DNA from: Saprospiraceae bacterium
GTDB lineage: Bacteria; Bacteroidota; Bacteroidia; Chitinophagales; Saprospiraceae
Direction of reading: 5' to 3'
DNA: 64,000 nt
NCBI GenBank assembly: GCA_016714765.1
Contig: JADKCF010000007.1
Location: 1-64,000 of the forward strand
Shown: piece by piece, positions 43,722 to 54,373 of the stretch
Position numbering within the stretch: position 1 is the stretch's first letter
How the letters are laid out: every line of letters begins with the position of its first letter
Made by a program: the position numbers and the translations under genes
The notes under the pieces: model-generated
The model's database searches: none
Told to the model about the DNA's origin: nothing
What the model saw: the letters and a program-made list of their open reading frames with translations, nothing else

Positions 43722-44936
43722 CTACACTTCCACATCAAGTTCTGCGTCCTTCATCCACAACACACATATAAGTTTATTGTCTCCAAAGTCCAATTTCTCT
43801 ATCAACACCTGACTGCAATTTGCCAATAAAGAAATTTTGTTGTCCATTAGCTTGATTTGCGGAATCCTGGTTAAAAAATCCTGTAGATAAGGAGTGGGAT
43901 CAAAGGGCATCATAGCAGATATCTTTGACCGCAATATATTCTCTAATATCGGGGATGAAAGTTTGTAAATAAAATTTTGTGCATCTATATCGATATCAAT
44001 ATCTCCTGAATATATTTTTTGACTTTCTTTATCCAAAGATGGCTGGCAAATCATAGTAACTATGCCTTTAATAGGAGCCAGAAGATTAGCTTTAATCTCC
44101 AGCTTATTTGTATTTCTAATATTTACGCTTTCCAATTCAAATTTTTTTCCACCTACTTCTTTCCCATTCAGCTCACTCATTATCATACGGGCCAAGTTTG
44201 CATAAGACATTTCAATATTAATTTTCTGGGAGCCTGATCCAGGACTTTTATCCAACCAAAAAAACTTTGGATCATAAACAACCTCAAATTTGAGCGGCTC
44301 GTCTGATATTTTCCCCTGAAATTCTAACCAAAGATCGATATGAATATCTTTCTCTTCATCCTTGAAAACGTCTGCCTGAATCTGATGCAACTGACCGTTA
44401 AAATATAAATCGGGCTTTTTATAGACAGGATAATTGGTAGCAAACTGAGTAATTTGTTCTTTTATCAGCTTTTTTATATCCGCAGTTTCAGATATTTTTT
44501 GATCTAGTTTTTCCAGCATACTTTCTTTCATAAATTTTATGATGCAATTGCTGATGGTCTCAAAAGGAATGTTCATTTCGCCTACATGAAGAACAGGATC
44601 TTTTACCCAATGATGCCCATTTAGTTTCGAAGCAGTCTTAAGTCCAAAATCAGAATCAATTTCAATAGCAAACTCCAATTGGACTTTTATTTCGCCTTCC
44701 CCTTCAATACTGAAAAGTCCTGCAGGCTTGATAAACATAAAGTTTACGGGTAAATCTAATTGAATAGACTTTTGGCTTGCCGTTATTTTTATGTCCTCAT
44801 TTGATTTTTTTAATATTATCTCATACCCATCAGCATTTATTTTTTGGCCTATATACTGATCGATTAATTCTTTTAAATATTGATTTATTTTTAACTTTGA
44901 AAATTTAAAATCAATTAAAACGATGTTATCCTGCAT
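43722..44936 (-). CDS. DUF4403-like protein
   Basis: A 404-residue protein. The ATG at 44936 (MQDNIVLIDFKFSKLK) is preferred to one 16 codons earlier. There is no signal peptide. The body is rich in alternating strands with repeated amphipathic helices (INQYLKELIDQYIGQK, LEKLDQKISETADIKKLIKEQI) and two similar halves, which resembles the BPI/TULIP-like arrangement of DUF4403. The family match is from memory of pattern rather than a clear motif. It converges with the tatC unit, 32 bases away. Confidence 0.5.
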   Translation of the reverse strand: MQDNIVLIDFKFSKLKINQYLKELIDQYIGQKINADGYEIILKKSNEDIKITASQKSIQLDLPVNFMFIKPAGLFSIEGEGEIKVQLEFAIEIDSDFGLKTASKLNGHHWVKDPVLHVGEMNIPFETISNCIIKFMKESMLEKLDQKISETADIKKLIKEQITQFATNYPVYKKPDLYFNGQLHQIQADVFKDEEKDIHIDLWLEFQGKISDEPLKFEVVYDPKFFWLDKSPGSGSQKINIEMSYANLARMIMSELNGKEVGGKKFELESVNIRNTNKLEIKANLLAPIKGIVTMICQPSLDKESQKIYSGDIDIDIDAQNFIYKLSSPILENILRSKISAMMPFDPTPYLQDFLTRIPQIKLMDNKISLLANCSQVLIEKLDFGDNKLICVLWMKDAELDVEV

Positions 44937-45188
44937 GTTAGTATGAATGAGAAATATTAGGAAATGTCTGTTATAGTTGCACAAACATATGACCTTTATT
45001 TTTAATATTAAAATATTTGCACAATTAATTGTTTTGATATATAAAAAACCATCAACGGTTAATTCAACCTACTTTAATATTCAGTGATAATCTTCTTAAG
45101 AATATAATGGATAATTTATAGCAAAATAATTTCCGAATATTTACCTTTATCTCGATAAATAACATTTTGGCAAGATTGATCCAATAAT

Positions 45189-48100
45189 ATGAATATCCAA
45201 AAATTTCTTTGTGTTTTAGTCTTCATGGGTTTGTTGGTTTACCAAATCCCTCTTTTATCACAAAAGGCAAGCCAATCGCCGGACCAGACAATGATGAGCT
45301 GTCTCGAGTGGAGGCATATCGGTCCATTTAGAGGTGGTAGGTCTTGTGCCGTAACTGGTGTACCCGGCAAACCCAATTTATTTTATTTCGGATCTACAGG
45401 TGGCGGAGTGTGGAAAACTCTGAATGGTGGCAGAAGCTGGGAAAACATATCAGATGGATATTTTGGAGGTTCTATAGGTAGCATCACCATTGCACCGTCA
45501 GACCATAATGTGATTTATGTGGGAGGTGGTGAAAAAACTGTCAGAGGCAATGTCTCATATGGTTATGGTTTATGGAAGACTGAAGATGCCGGAAAGTCAT
45601 GGACTTCATGCGGATTGACGACGTCAAGGCACATACCACGAGTCAGAGTTCACCCTACTGACCCCAATATAGTCTATGCGGGGGTACTAGGTGATTTATT
45701 TAAAGATAGCCAGGAAAGAGGTGTATATAAAAGTACAGATGGCGGTAAAACCTGGAAAAAAGTACTGTATGTCAATCCTTCATCCGGCATAGTCGACTTG
45801 TGTATCGATCCGACCAATCATCGTATACTTTATGCTACATCCTGGAATGTACGCAGGACACCATACAGCCTTTCTAGTGGCGGTGAAGGTTCTGCAATCT
45901 GGAAAAGCATGGATAGCGGTGAAACATGGACCAATATTTCCTCAGCAGAGGGATTACCTAAGGGCACATGGGGTATTGCAGGAATTGCTGTAGCCTACCA
46001 TAATAATCAAATATTATACGCCATCATAGAAAATGAAAATGGTGGGGTCTACCGTTCCGAAAATGGAGGTAAAAGCTGGACTAAAGTCAACGAAGACAGA
46101 GCATTGCGACAAAGAGCCTGGTACTATAGCAGAATATACACTGATACCAAAGACGATAACACATTGTATGTACTGAACGTCGATTATCACAAATCTACTG
46201 ATGGAGGTAAAACATTCAAAGGTTTAGATACTCCACATGGTGATCATCATGATCTCTGGGTGGCTCCTGAAAATCCTGCCCGTATGATCATAGGCGACGA
46301 CGGAGGTGCTCAGGTGACAAATGATGGAGGAGAGACATGGACCACATATCACAATCAGCCAACATCTCAGTTTTACAGAGTAGTGACTGACAATCATTTT
46401 CCATACAGGATTTATGTTGCACAACAAGACAATAGTACACTTAGGATTGCTCATAGAACTACTGGCAGTGCTATCACAGATGATGACTGGGAAGAAACTG
46501 CCGGAGGCGAATCTGCTCATATCGCCGTAGACCCTTTAAACAATGACATAGTCTACGGTGGAAGCTATGATGGTTTTTTGACCAGGGTGAATCACAAAAC
46601 GGGATCTACCCGCGGTATCAATGTATGGCCAGACAATCCTATGGGCCATGGGGCCGAAGGCTCTAAGTACAGGTTTCAATGGAACTTTCCAATATTTTTT
46701 TCTAAACATAACCCTAAAAAATTATATGCTGCATCTAATCACCTTCATGTGACAGAAGATGAAGGTCACACCTGGACATTGGTCAGCCCTGACCTCACCA
46801 GAAACGAAAAAGAAAAACTTGGGCCTTCAGGCGGACCGATCACAAAAGACAATACCTCTGTAGAATATTATGCTACTATCTTTGCTGCCAACGAATCTCC
46901 AATAACAGAGGGACTTATATGGGTGGGAAGTGATGATGGCAGAATTAACTTAACCCGGGATGGAGGGAAATCCTGGGTCGACATCACATCCCCAATTATG
47001 CCCAAGTATCTGATGATTAATAGCGTGGAACCTAGTAAATATGATCCCAGTATGTTATATAGCCGGTACGATGTATAAATCAGGTGATTATTTGCCATAC
47101 TTATTTAAAACCAGCGACTATGGTAAAACTTGGAAAAAAATAGTAAGTGGCATACCTGATGAATCTTTTACTAGAGTGGTACGTGAAGACCAGACCATTA
47201 AAGGACTGCTTTATGCCGGCACTGAAAAAGGCATTTATATCTCTTATGATGATGGAAATAGCTGGCAAGCTTTTCAGTTAAATCTACCAATTGTTCCAAT
47301 AACTGATTTGACCATTAAAAACCATAATCTCATTGCTGCCACTCAAGGAAGGAGTTTATGGATTCTTGATGATTTGACAGTGATACACCAGGCTATGAAT
47401 AAAGCAGAAGTATCGGGGAATATGCTTTATAAACCCATGGATGCATATCGAATAGGGGGTGGCCAGCAAAAAGAAAATAAAAACCAAGGTATGAATCACC
47501 CTGGAGGAGTAGTGACCCACTTCCACTTAAAAGATTATGTAGAAGACAAAGATACAGTGAGTCTCACATATTTTACAGCAGCAGGGGATACTATAAGAAA
47601 ATACTCTACTCATACAAAAAATGAAAAAGATAAATTAAAAGTCAAAAAAGGTGGTAATCTATTTACATGGGGTATGGATTATCCATCAGGCAAAAAATTT
47701 GAAGGAATGATCATTTGGTGGGGTTCACTCAATGGGCCGATAGCACGGACGGGCGACTACATGGTAGTCCTGAAAGTCAATGGTGAGAGTTATACTCAAA
47801 GTTTTAAAATCTTGCAGAGTCCGGTATCGGAAGGCTCTGTCGCAGATATTGACAAGCAGTTTGAGTTTGTAAAATCCATTAATGACAAAGTCTCAGAATC
47901 TCATCAGGCGATCATCGATATCCGATCGATGAAGACTCAGATAAAAGCATACACTGGTATGATTGCTGACAAAGATATAAAAACCTACGCTTCAAAAATG
48001 GACTCTTTGGCTTCAGCAGTGGAAAAAAATCTCCTATCAGACCAAAAATAAGAGCGGGCAGGACCCATTAAATTTTCCAATAAAACTTACCAATAAATTA

Positions 48101-48295
48101 GCACATCTTAATTCACTTATGAATATCGGGATCAATGATTTCCCACCTACAATGGCAATGTATAAAGTAAGAGATGAGATGATATCTTTGATAGATACTG
48201 AACTCAAAACGTGGAAGGAAGTAAAAGAAAAAATGCTTGTGACTCTCAATAAGATGATCAAAGATAAAGCACTTGATGCTATCATTATAAAATAG
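45189..48295 (+). CDS. Sortilin/VPS10-like BNR-repeat exoprotein, frameshifted twice
   Basis: A restored length of about 1035 residues, matching the BNR/VPS10-type 'glycosyl hydrolase' proteins of Bacteroidota. A signal peptide (MNIQKFLCVLVFMGLLVYQIPLLSQ) is followed by WRHIGPFRGGRS and a beta-propeller with many Asp-box motifs (STGGGVWKTLNGGRSWENIS, YKSTDGGKTWKKV, WKSMDSGETWTNIS, YRSENGGKSWTKV). The C-terminal helical part begins near residue 880. A one-base indel near 47058 (YIAGTMYKSGDYLPYLFKTSDYG is expected to follow PSMLY) and another near 48031 (NLYQTKNKSGQDPLNFPIKL) break the frame. No T9SS sorting domain is seen, so it is probably periplasmic. Confidence 0.85.
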
Positions 48296-48299
48296 TTGG

Positions 48300-48743
48300 A
48301 TGGAATTAATAGAAATTGATGTTTTAAACCCACGGCCCGAAGAAGCTTTTAAGTCACTACAGTGTCTTTCTATGTATGATATTTATAAAGATTTTTATGC
48401 CAATAATACTTTTCAAAAGCCGTGGATAGGTTACTTTATACATGATCTCGGTGAAGTAAAAGGGGTATGTGGCTTCAATGGTCCACCAATAGACAATAAA
48501 GTGGAAATAGCTTATCATACCTTTCCACAATATGAAGGAACAGGTGTGTCCAGTAAAGCAGGCGCTCTCCTTGTAAAGCTGGCTAGCAAGCACTCTGAAG
48601 TTAAAAACATCATCGCAAAAACAGCCCCGGAAGAAAATGCATCCACTCGTATTTTGAGCAAAATGGGGTTTCAATTTACCGGTATTGTAACAGATCACGA
48701 GATAGGTGACGCATGGTCATGGATTAAAAAAATAAGGGAATGA
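48300..48743 (+). CDS. GNAT-family N-acetyltransferase
   Basis: A 147-residue acetyltransferase of the RimJ/RimL-like type. It has IGYFIHDLGEVKGVCGFNGPPIDNKVEIAYHTFPQYEGTGVSSKAGALL, which covers the beta4-beta5 bulge and an acetyl-CoA pyrophosphate loop variant (YEGTGVSSKA). The ASTRILSKMGFQFTG motif follows near the end. The acceptor is unknown. It starts 5 bases after the BNR gene and its stop overlaps the next start. Confidence 0.85.
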   Translation: MELIEIDVLNPRPEEAFKSLQCLSMYDIYKDFYANNTFQKPWIGYFIHDLGEVKGVCGFNGPPIDNKVEIAYHTFPQYEGTGVSSKAGALLVKLASKHSEVKNIIAKTAPEENASTRILSKMGFQFTGIVTDHEIGDAWSWIKKIRE

Positions 48744-49207
48744 AATACAGGAAACTTACTAAACAGGAGCTTGAATCCCTTAGGGATGAGTTTGTAAAAT
48801 TTTTGATCGTTCAAGGTATTGACGCACCCCAATGGGAGGAGATCTTACTTACATATCCAAAAAAAGCTGATGGATTCATCGAACTATTTAGTGATTTTAT
48901 TTTCGAAACAATCGTCCAGAAAGTCAAATACCTTGAAAAGCATGAAAGTGATAATATAAAACTATACAAGTGTGATGAGAATATCATCCGCCTTTTAGGT
49001 ATTGAATGCGACCAATCTTTTAATACAACGGAAGATTTTTTTCAGGAAATGAAAACTTCTGCCGAAAGTTTCAGAACTTTCAGAGCAGCCAAGGCATATT
49101 CGCCTGACAGAGAGTCAGAAATTTTTAGAATGATTCAAACAGGAAGTGTGATAACAAAAGGAGAATTATATGAATCCTTTATGTTGGCTCAAGAACTGCA
49201 ACCATAA
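48740..49207 (+). CDS. DUF6495-like protein
   Basis: A 155-residue cytosolic protein beginning MKYRKLTKQELESLRDEFVKFLIVQGIDAPQWEEI. It has VEYLEH-like VKYLEKHESDNIKLYKCDENIIRLLGIECD and a C-terminal SPDRESEIFRMIQTGSVITKGELYE. I associate the opening with a conserved Bacteroidota family (DUF6495) of unknown function. It overlaps the GNAT gene by 4 bases, so the two are translationally coupled. Confidence 0.65.
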   Translation: MKYRKLTKQELESLRDEFVKFLIVQGIDAPQWEEILLTYPKKADGFIELFSDFIFETIVQKVKYLEKHESDNIKLYKCDENIIRLLGIECDQSFNTTEDFFQEMKTSAESFRTFRAAKAYSPDRESEIFRMIQTGSVITKGELYESFMLAQELQP

Positions 49208-49211
49208 TCAT

Positions 49212-50528
49212 TTATTCCTGCAGGGTGTGTTTGGAGGTACGCCATTCCCAAAAAATAAATACAAACAAGCAAAGGTATTCGAAAAAAATCCAGCTGATAT
49301 TTTCATAATAAAGCGTACCACTATAACTGGTATAAGTTAATATAACTAAGCCAGACCACCATAAAGGATATCTGAGCGGAGTTAAAACACAGAAAAAAAC
49401 CAAACTGATCAGATACCACGGATGAACTGTAGTCGCCAGAAGTAAATAAACTGTCCAAACTTGCAGCGCATACAAGGTAAACGATCTGATATCAACAGAA
49501 GGACTCCTACCTGCTTTGTAAAGGTTATATACAATGGTCAAAACGCCCAAGCCCGGACCTAAATACTTTATGATATTATATCCTGTCAAAAGTTGACCAA
49601 TGTGTCTTAGCAAGTAGTAAAAACTTCCATTGAATTCGAATTTTTGGAAATACAAATCGATGCTGGACAGAAAGGTAAAAAAGTGCATACCTCTCATCAT
49701 GGGTATAAAGATCAAGCATAATACGATGGATAAAGGAATAAAAAAACGCCACCGTTGGGTGCCTCTCCATCTAAAGAAAAAATATGGCAGTATCATCAGA
49801 GGCAATAACTTAACCCCGATACTGACTGCCATCCACCCAGCTCCCGCCATCCACCGTTCTGAAAAAAGGTAATACATAGCAATGATTAGAAAAGAAACCA
49901 TTATGACTTCAAAATGTAAATTCCCTATTCCCTCGATGAGCACCAAGGGGTTTAAAATATACCATCCAGCCAGGTATGTTTCAACTCCAGCTAATTTGAG
50001 TAGTTTAAGTAAAAAGTAAAAACCGGCAATTTCAGTCATAAGGAAAAATGACTTCATAACAACTGAAGCACTATAGACATCACCCGCCCATGCACCACAT
50101 ACGTAGTACAACTGGGCAAGAGGTGGATAAACTGTATAGTAGTTTTGGGAATTGAGCAATGAAAATAATGAGTTGGTCAGATGTGGAATATTATTCTGGA
50201 CAGCATCAGCAGGAAGAATGCCATAAGGCGAAATTCCGGCCAGTGTCAGGCTTCCATCCCAGTAAAACCTGTAAATATCATCAGATAAATTGGGAAAAGA
50301 CATGACAAGCATGATCCTGATTACAATACCTGTAAACAAAATGAATTTAATGCCAGGTTTGTATATCATGGCAATAAAATAGCCAGCCATTGATAGCATA
50401 TAAAATGGAAAAAAATCATAAAAATTTTTTTGACCAAAGTTATAAGCTATCACGCAAAGACCTATCGCAAGCAAAGCAATTCCGGCAGTCTGAAAGATAG
50501 TGGCATGTTGTAGTGCGTTACCTGACAT
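49212..50528 (-). CDS. GT-C-type membrane glycosyltransferase (GT87/mannosyltransferase-like)
   Basis: A 438-residue protein with about 11 membrane helices. An early luminal loop has NLSDDIYRFYWDGSLTLAGISPYG followed by YTVYPPLAQLYY, like the polyprenyl-phosphate-sugar-dependent GT-C enzymes (acidic DD/DIYRF near the first loop, then a YPP motif). Start 50528 (MSGNALQHATIF) is chosen; an ATG 18 bases upstream is possible. Either way the start overlaps the end of the preceding GT2 gene. With a DPM-like synthase two genes upstream, it is the likely user of the polyprenyl-phosphate sugar made there. Confidence 0.75.
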   Translation of the reverse strand: MSGNALQHATIFQTAGIALLAIGLCVIAYNFGQKNFYDFFPFYMLSMAGYFIAMIYKPGIKFILFTGIVIRIMLVMSFPNLSDDIYRFYWDGSLTLAGISPYGILPADAVQNNIPHLTNSLFSLLNSQNYYTVYPPLAQLYYVCGAWAGDVYSASVVMKSFFLMTEIAGFYFLLKLLKLAGVETYLAGWYILNPLVLIEGIGNLHFEVIMVSFLIIAMYYLFSERWMAGAGWMAVSIGVKLLPLMILPYFFFRWRGTQRWRFFIPLSIVLCLIFIPMMRGMHFFTFLSSIDLYFQKFEFNGSFYYLLRHIGQLLTGYNIIKYLGPGLGVLTIVYNLYKAGRSPSVDIRSFTLYALQVWTVYLLLATTVHPWYLISLVFFCVLTPLRYPLWWSGLVILTYTSYSGTLYYENISWIFFEYLCLFVFIFWEWRTSKHTLQE

Positions 50529-52011
50529 ATTTGCTTTGAACAGCATACATAAACAATGTTAAATAGCCTGTAGCCAGTAAAAAGTGTAAAACTAAAAAAT
50601 CCTTTACCTGGTAATTTAAGCCTACGATAAGAGCTACAAAAAAATAAACACACAATAGGCCCTCGAAAACAGAACCCCAATCACTACTGTCTGAAAAATA
50701 GTTTGCCCTGGTCAAATTATCTGTTTTCAATTTGACACCATACTTTGGAGTTCGGATGAAAGCTGACTGATATCCCAACCAACCGCTTATCACTGCCAAT
50801 GAATTATAAAATGCAAGTCCCATAGACAAAGCCAAAAAAACCGGAAACAATAAAACAAATTTGATTGTCATCTTAAGTTTGTTTTCCCGTGGCCAGGCTA
50901 CCCCGACATTGGCTACAAAGTATACAGCAATGATGGCCAGCAACGATGCCATAAAAATGGTGAGCCTGGATGTGTCTATATCTAAACTATACAGCAAATA
51001 CATCATAGGAAAGCTCATCATGCTCATGATAAAAACAAAAATAAATATCGAGCTTGACAGCAAATGAATAGTAGCATGTATTTTGATTCGCAAATCCAGG
51101 TCGGAAGACCATATTTTAGGGAGCATCTTGCGAGCAGTTTCAGCCCCCCCTTTCATCCATCTATACTGTTGCGACTTCAAACCATTGATTTCGGCAGGAA
51201 GTTCTGCAGGCGCTGTCACTTCTTCCAGAAATATAATCTTCCAGCCTTTCATCTGAGCCCGATAGCTCAGGTCCAGATCCTCCGTCAGAGTATCAGCCTC
51301 CCACCCTCCTGCATCATCTATACAAGATCGCCTCCACACACCTGCTGTGCCATTGAACTGCAGCATATACCCTGCATTAAATCGACCTTTCTGCTCTACT
51401 GTAAAGTGAACATTGAGCTGGAATGCCTGAAGCTCAGTCAGGAGCGAATAGTTTTGATTTATATGCTCCCATCGTGTCTGCACAACGCCAACTTTCGGAT
51501 CTGTAAATGAAGCCATTGTTTTTATGAGAAAATCAGGACATGGCAAAAAATCAGCATCAAAAATAGCAATAAACTCACCCCTTGCAATAGACATAGCATC
51601 CCTCAATGCCCCTGCCTTATATCCCGTTCTTGCTTCTCGGGTAATACATCGGATCTGAAATCCCTGGTCAGCATATTCTTTGACTTTCTTTTGGCTCAGT
51701 TCTGTAGTATCATCAGTAGAGTCATCTAAAATGTGAATCTCAAACTTATCTTTAGGATAATCCATTTTCACGATATTATCTATCAGTCTTTCGACTACAT
51801 ATTTTTCATTATAAATTGGTAACTGAATTGTGATAAAAGGAAAATTATCTGCATTAAGACCACTTAATTCAGGATTAGTTGAACTTTTTTTAACCGGATT
51901 GAGATATTTGATCAGTAGGTGTAATTGTACCAGACAAAATAAAGAGACATAAACCAATGAAAGGATGTACAATGCGACAAAACCATAACCAACTATTTCA
52001 GTAATCCCCAT
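50518..52011 (-). CDS. Processive-type membrane GT2 glycosyltransferase (cellulose synthase-like)
   Basis: A 497-residue protein with an N-terminal membrane helix, a cytosolic GT2 domain and about four C-terminal helices. The catalytic motifs are DDSTDDT, the DAD of IFDADFLPCPDF, TLTEDLDLSYRAQMKGW (the base-providing ED) and QQYRWMKGG, the QxxRW motif that binds the acceptor in processive enzymes. It resembles glucomannan/ceramide glucosyltransferase-like proteins. It begins 4 bases after the DPM-like gene. Confidence 0.87.
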   Translation of the reverse strand: MGITEIVGYGFVALYILSLVYVSLFCLVQLHLLIKYLNPVKKSSTNPELSGLNADNFPFITIQLPIYNEKYVVERLIDNIVKMDYPKDKFEIHILDDSTDDTTELSQKKVKEYADQGFQIRCITREARTGYKAGALRDAMSIARGEFIAIFDADFLPCPDFLIKTMASFTDPKVGVVQTRWEHINQNYSLLTELQAFQLNVHFTVEQKGRFNAGYMLQFNGTAGVWRRSCIDDAGGWEADTLTEDLDLSYRAQMKGWKIIFLEEVTAPAELPAEINGLKSQQYRWMKGGAETARKMLPKIWSSDLDLRIKIHATIHLLSSSIFIFVFIMSMMSFPMMYLLYSLDIDTSRLTIFMASLLAIIAVYFVANVGVAWPRENKLKMTIKFVLLFPVFLALSMGLAFYNSLAVISGWLGYQSAFIRTPKYGVKLKTDNLTRANYFSDSSDWGSVFEGLLCVYFFVALIVGLNYQVKDFLVLHFLLATGYLTLFMYAVQSKYVR

Positions 52012-52015
52012 GATT

Positions 52016-52705
52016 TCAAATCAATTTAAAAATAGTCCATAAAATTTTATACCCGGCCAAAACAGTGCCTTTTACCGTTCCGGAAACCTTGGATTGGCCA
52101 ATTCGTTTCCTGTACTTAACTGCAACTTCGGCTGTTTTCATGCCTGCCTTAGCTGCCTTTACCTGCATCTCGACAGTCCATCCAAAAGTCTTGTCCTGCA
52201 TATCCATTACGACCAACTTGTCATATCTGATAGCTCTGAATGGTCCCAAATCTGTAAAATGATATTGGTATATTATTCGGATCAGATTTGTAGCTAACCA
52301 GTTGCCAAAAATCTGTTGGGGCATCATGGCGCCTTGCTCCATAGTACCCAAGGTCCTTGACCCTATGACAAGGTCTTTACTATCTCTGATGATCGGCTGT
52401 ACAACTGAGTACATTTCTTCGGGAAAATCAGAATAATCGCCATCCAGAAAAACGACAATATCTGGTTTTGCATCCAGTCCAGTCAAATATTCCATTCCTT
52501 TCAAACATGCATTTCCATAGCCTTTTAGAGGCTGGTTTAACAAAATGGCACCCCTGGATATTGCTACATCAGCTGTGTGGTCTGTACTTCCATTATTGCA
52601 GACCACCACATTTCTGATAATTTCCATGGGTATTTCATCTAGTACCTTACCTATTGATGCCTCTTCATTATAGACAGGTATAATCACATCAATCGCTGGA
52701 TTCAA
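52016..52705 (-). CDS. DPM-like GT2 polyprenyl-phosphate glycosyltransferase
   Basis: A 229-residue soluble or membrane-associated GT2 enzyme: VIIPVYNEEASIGKVLDEI at the N-terminus, CNNGSTDHTADVA, IVVFLDGDYSDFPEEM with the DGD metal site, then GSRTLG and a C-terminal amphipathic stretch. It resembles dolichol-phosphate mannose synthases lacking the membrane tail. It is the first gene of a three-gene operon (DPM-like, processive GT2, GT-C), which looks like a pathway that makes a lipid-linked sugar and uses it. Confidence 0.87.
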   Translation of the reverse strand: MNPAIDVIIPVYNEEASIGKVLDEIPMEIIRNVVVCNNGSTDHTADVAISRGAILLNQPLKGYGNACLKGMEYLTGLDAKPDIVVFLDGDYSDFPEEMYSVVQPIIRDSKDLVIGSRTLGTMEQGAMMPQQIFGNWLATNLIRIIYQYHFTDLGPFRAIRYDKLVVMDMQDKTFGWTVEMQVKAAKAGMKTAEVAVKYRKRIGQSKVSGTVKGTVLAGYKILWTIFKLI

Positions 52706-52739
52706 TTTAGTTTTATTTTAAATGTTGGGTCAAATATAG

Positions 52740-52747
52740 TACTTTTG
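52740..52747 (+). promoter_or_regulatory. Candidate -7 promoter element
   Basis: TACTTTTG matches TAnnTTTG on the plus strand. It lies in the divergent gap between the DPM-like gene and the beta-helix lipoprotein, about 100 bases before the ATG at 52850. No clear -33 box is seen. Confidence 0.3.
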
Positions 52748-52849
52748 CCGTATGCTTTCGTTAGTTAAATTCTATTTTGATATTATTACCTATCATTGCA
52801 AATATTCTCCTATGTTAATACGTTTTCAGTATATAAAAAATCAATATTG

Positions 52850-54313
52850 ATGTCTATACAGCAACTGACTTATTTATTCGTTTTCTCATTTCTGATTATG
52901 GTGTCCTGTAGAAGAGAGGATTATTATGAAGGAAATGATGTAAAAATAACGTTTTCTGAAGATACCTTAAGGTTTGACACGGTTTTTACCACACTAGGAT
53001 CTGCTACGAGATATATAAAAGTATACAACCCTCTTAACCAACCCATTTTGGTAGATGTAGAACTAAAACAAAAACAAAATACTTTTTTCAGGATCAATGC
53101 AGATGGTATCGTAGGGCCAATCATTAAAAATCTCGAAATCAACGGGAAAGATAGTATTTATATTTTTGTTGAAGTGACTATCAATCCGGATCAACCAACA
53201 AGCATATCACCATTTGTCTTAGAAGACGAAATAGAAGTACGCAGCGGCGGCAAAACATTTACAGCAGTGCTTGAAGCATGGGGCCAGAATGCCAACTACA
53301 TAACTCCCAGCAACGGAAAGGGTAAAAGTTTTATATATCAATGCGAATTAGGCGAAGAAATTTGGGATGACCCAAAACCATATGTCATCTATGGAATATT
53401 ATATATCGACAGTTGTAAAGTTGTACTACCACCTGGTACCAGGGTCTATATTCATGGTGGAGTTGTAAGAGACTCAAGCAGTATTTACAATGATGGTTTA
53501 TTAGTCTTTCTCAAAAACGGAAAGCTCGAATCAAAAGGTACTACTGATCGCCCTGTTATTTTTCAAGGAGACAGGTTGGAGAAGGAGTATGAAGATGTCA
53601 AATCTCAGTGGGTAGGTTTATTATTCTGGCAAGAAAGTACAGGCAACATATTGACACATACTATCATAAAAAATTCTATCATAGGTCTAAGGGTCGATTC
53701 TATGGCCCGGTTGTCTATGTATGGATGTCAAATAAGTAATACAAGTGGGCCGGCTGTAATCGGTCGGCATGCTACAATTTATAGTGAAAACTCATTATTT
53801 TACAATAATAGTTCTTATGGTCTACAGCTTACATATGGTGGAAATTATTCGTTCAATTATTGTACCATTGGGAATTATGAAGGTAATAGTGAAGCAGTTT
53901 CTATCGATGATGTCCACTGTGGAGATGTTCTGTGTTCTATCAGCGGCAGGCGTTATTATCCACTCACAGCCAGATTCAGTAATTGTATTTTTGCAGGAAA
54001 TGATAAAGACGAAATAGGTATTAGACGTGCAGGAGAAGGCAAAGTGTCCTTTGATTATACTTTTACAAATTGTGCTGTCCGAATTGATGAATTACTTGAT
54101 GCCGAAAACCACCCGGACTTTCTTGACTACTGTAATAATTGCATCCAACTCAAATCCTCTGACAAGCTATTCCTAAAACACCTGGAGGATGACTATAGAT
54201 TAGACACCATGTCCGTAGTCCTTGGAAAAGCGAAGCCATTGCCCTTGATCAGTATGGATATATCTGGAAAAATACGGAAAAGTGTTCCTGACATTGGATG
54301 TTATGAATTTTAA
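52850..54313 (+). CDS. Right-handed beta-helix lipoprotein
   Basis: A 487-residue protein. The ATG at 52850 is chosen because it places a lipoprotein signal (LFVFSFLIMVSCRRED) near the start; an earlier in-frame ATG would bury it. The region of about 30-150 looks like an Ig-like/DUF1573-type beta-sandwich (DTLRFDTVFTTLGSATRYIKVYNPLNQPILVDVEL). Then comes a parallel beta-helix with turns such as VVLPPGTRVYIHGG, GKLESKGTTDRPVIFQGDRLE, THTIIKNSIIGLRVD, ISNTSGPAVIG and YSENSLFYNNSSYGLQL, ending VPDIGCYEF. It is probably exposed at the cell surface or periplasm. No catalytic site is recognisable. Confidence 0.8.
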   Translation: MSIQQLTYLFVFSFLIMVSCRREDYYEGNDVKITFSEDTLRFDTVFTTLGSATRYIKVYNPLNQPILVDVELKQKQNTFFRINADGIVGPIIKNLEINGKDSIYIFVEVTINPDQPTSISPFVLEDEIEVRSGGKTFTAVLEAWGQNANYITPSNGKGKSFIYQCELGEEIWDDPKPYVIYGILYIDSCKVVLPPGTRVYIHGGVVRDSSSIYNDGLLVFLKNGKLESKGTTDRPVIFQGDRLEKEYEDVKSQWVGLLFWQESTGNILTHTIIKNSIIGLRVDSMARLSMYGCQISNTSGPAVIGRHATIYSENSLFYNNSSYGLQLTYGGNYSFNYCTIGNYEGNSEAVSIDDVHCGDVLCSISGRRYYPLTARFSNCIFAGNDKDEIGIRRAGEGKVSFDYTFTNCAVRIDELLDAENHPDFLDYCNNCIQLKSSDKLFLKHLEDDYRLDTMSVVLGKAKPLPLISMDISGKIRKSVPDIGCYEF

Positions 54314-54373
54314 GGTTTTGCCCACCTATTTATTAAAACATGTGATTATTATTTATTTGTGTAATTGTTTGAA

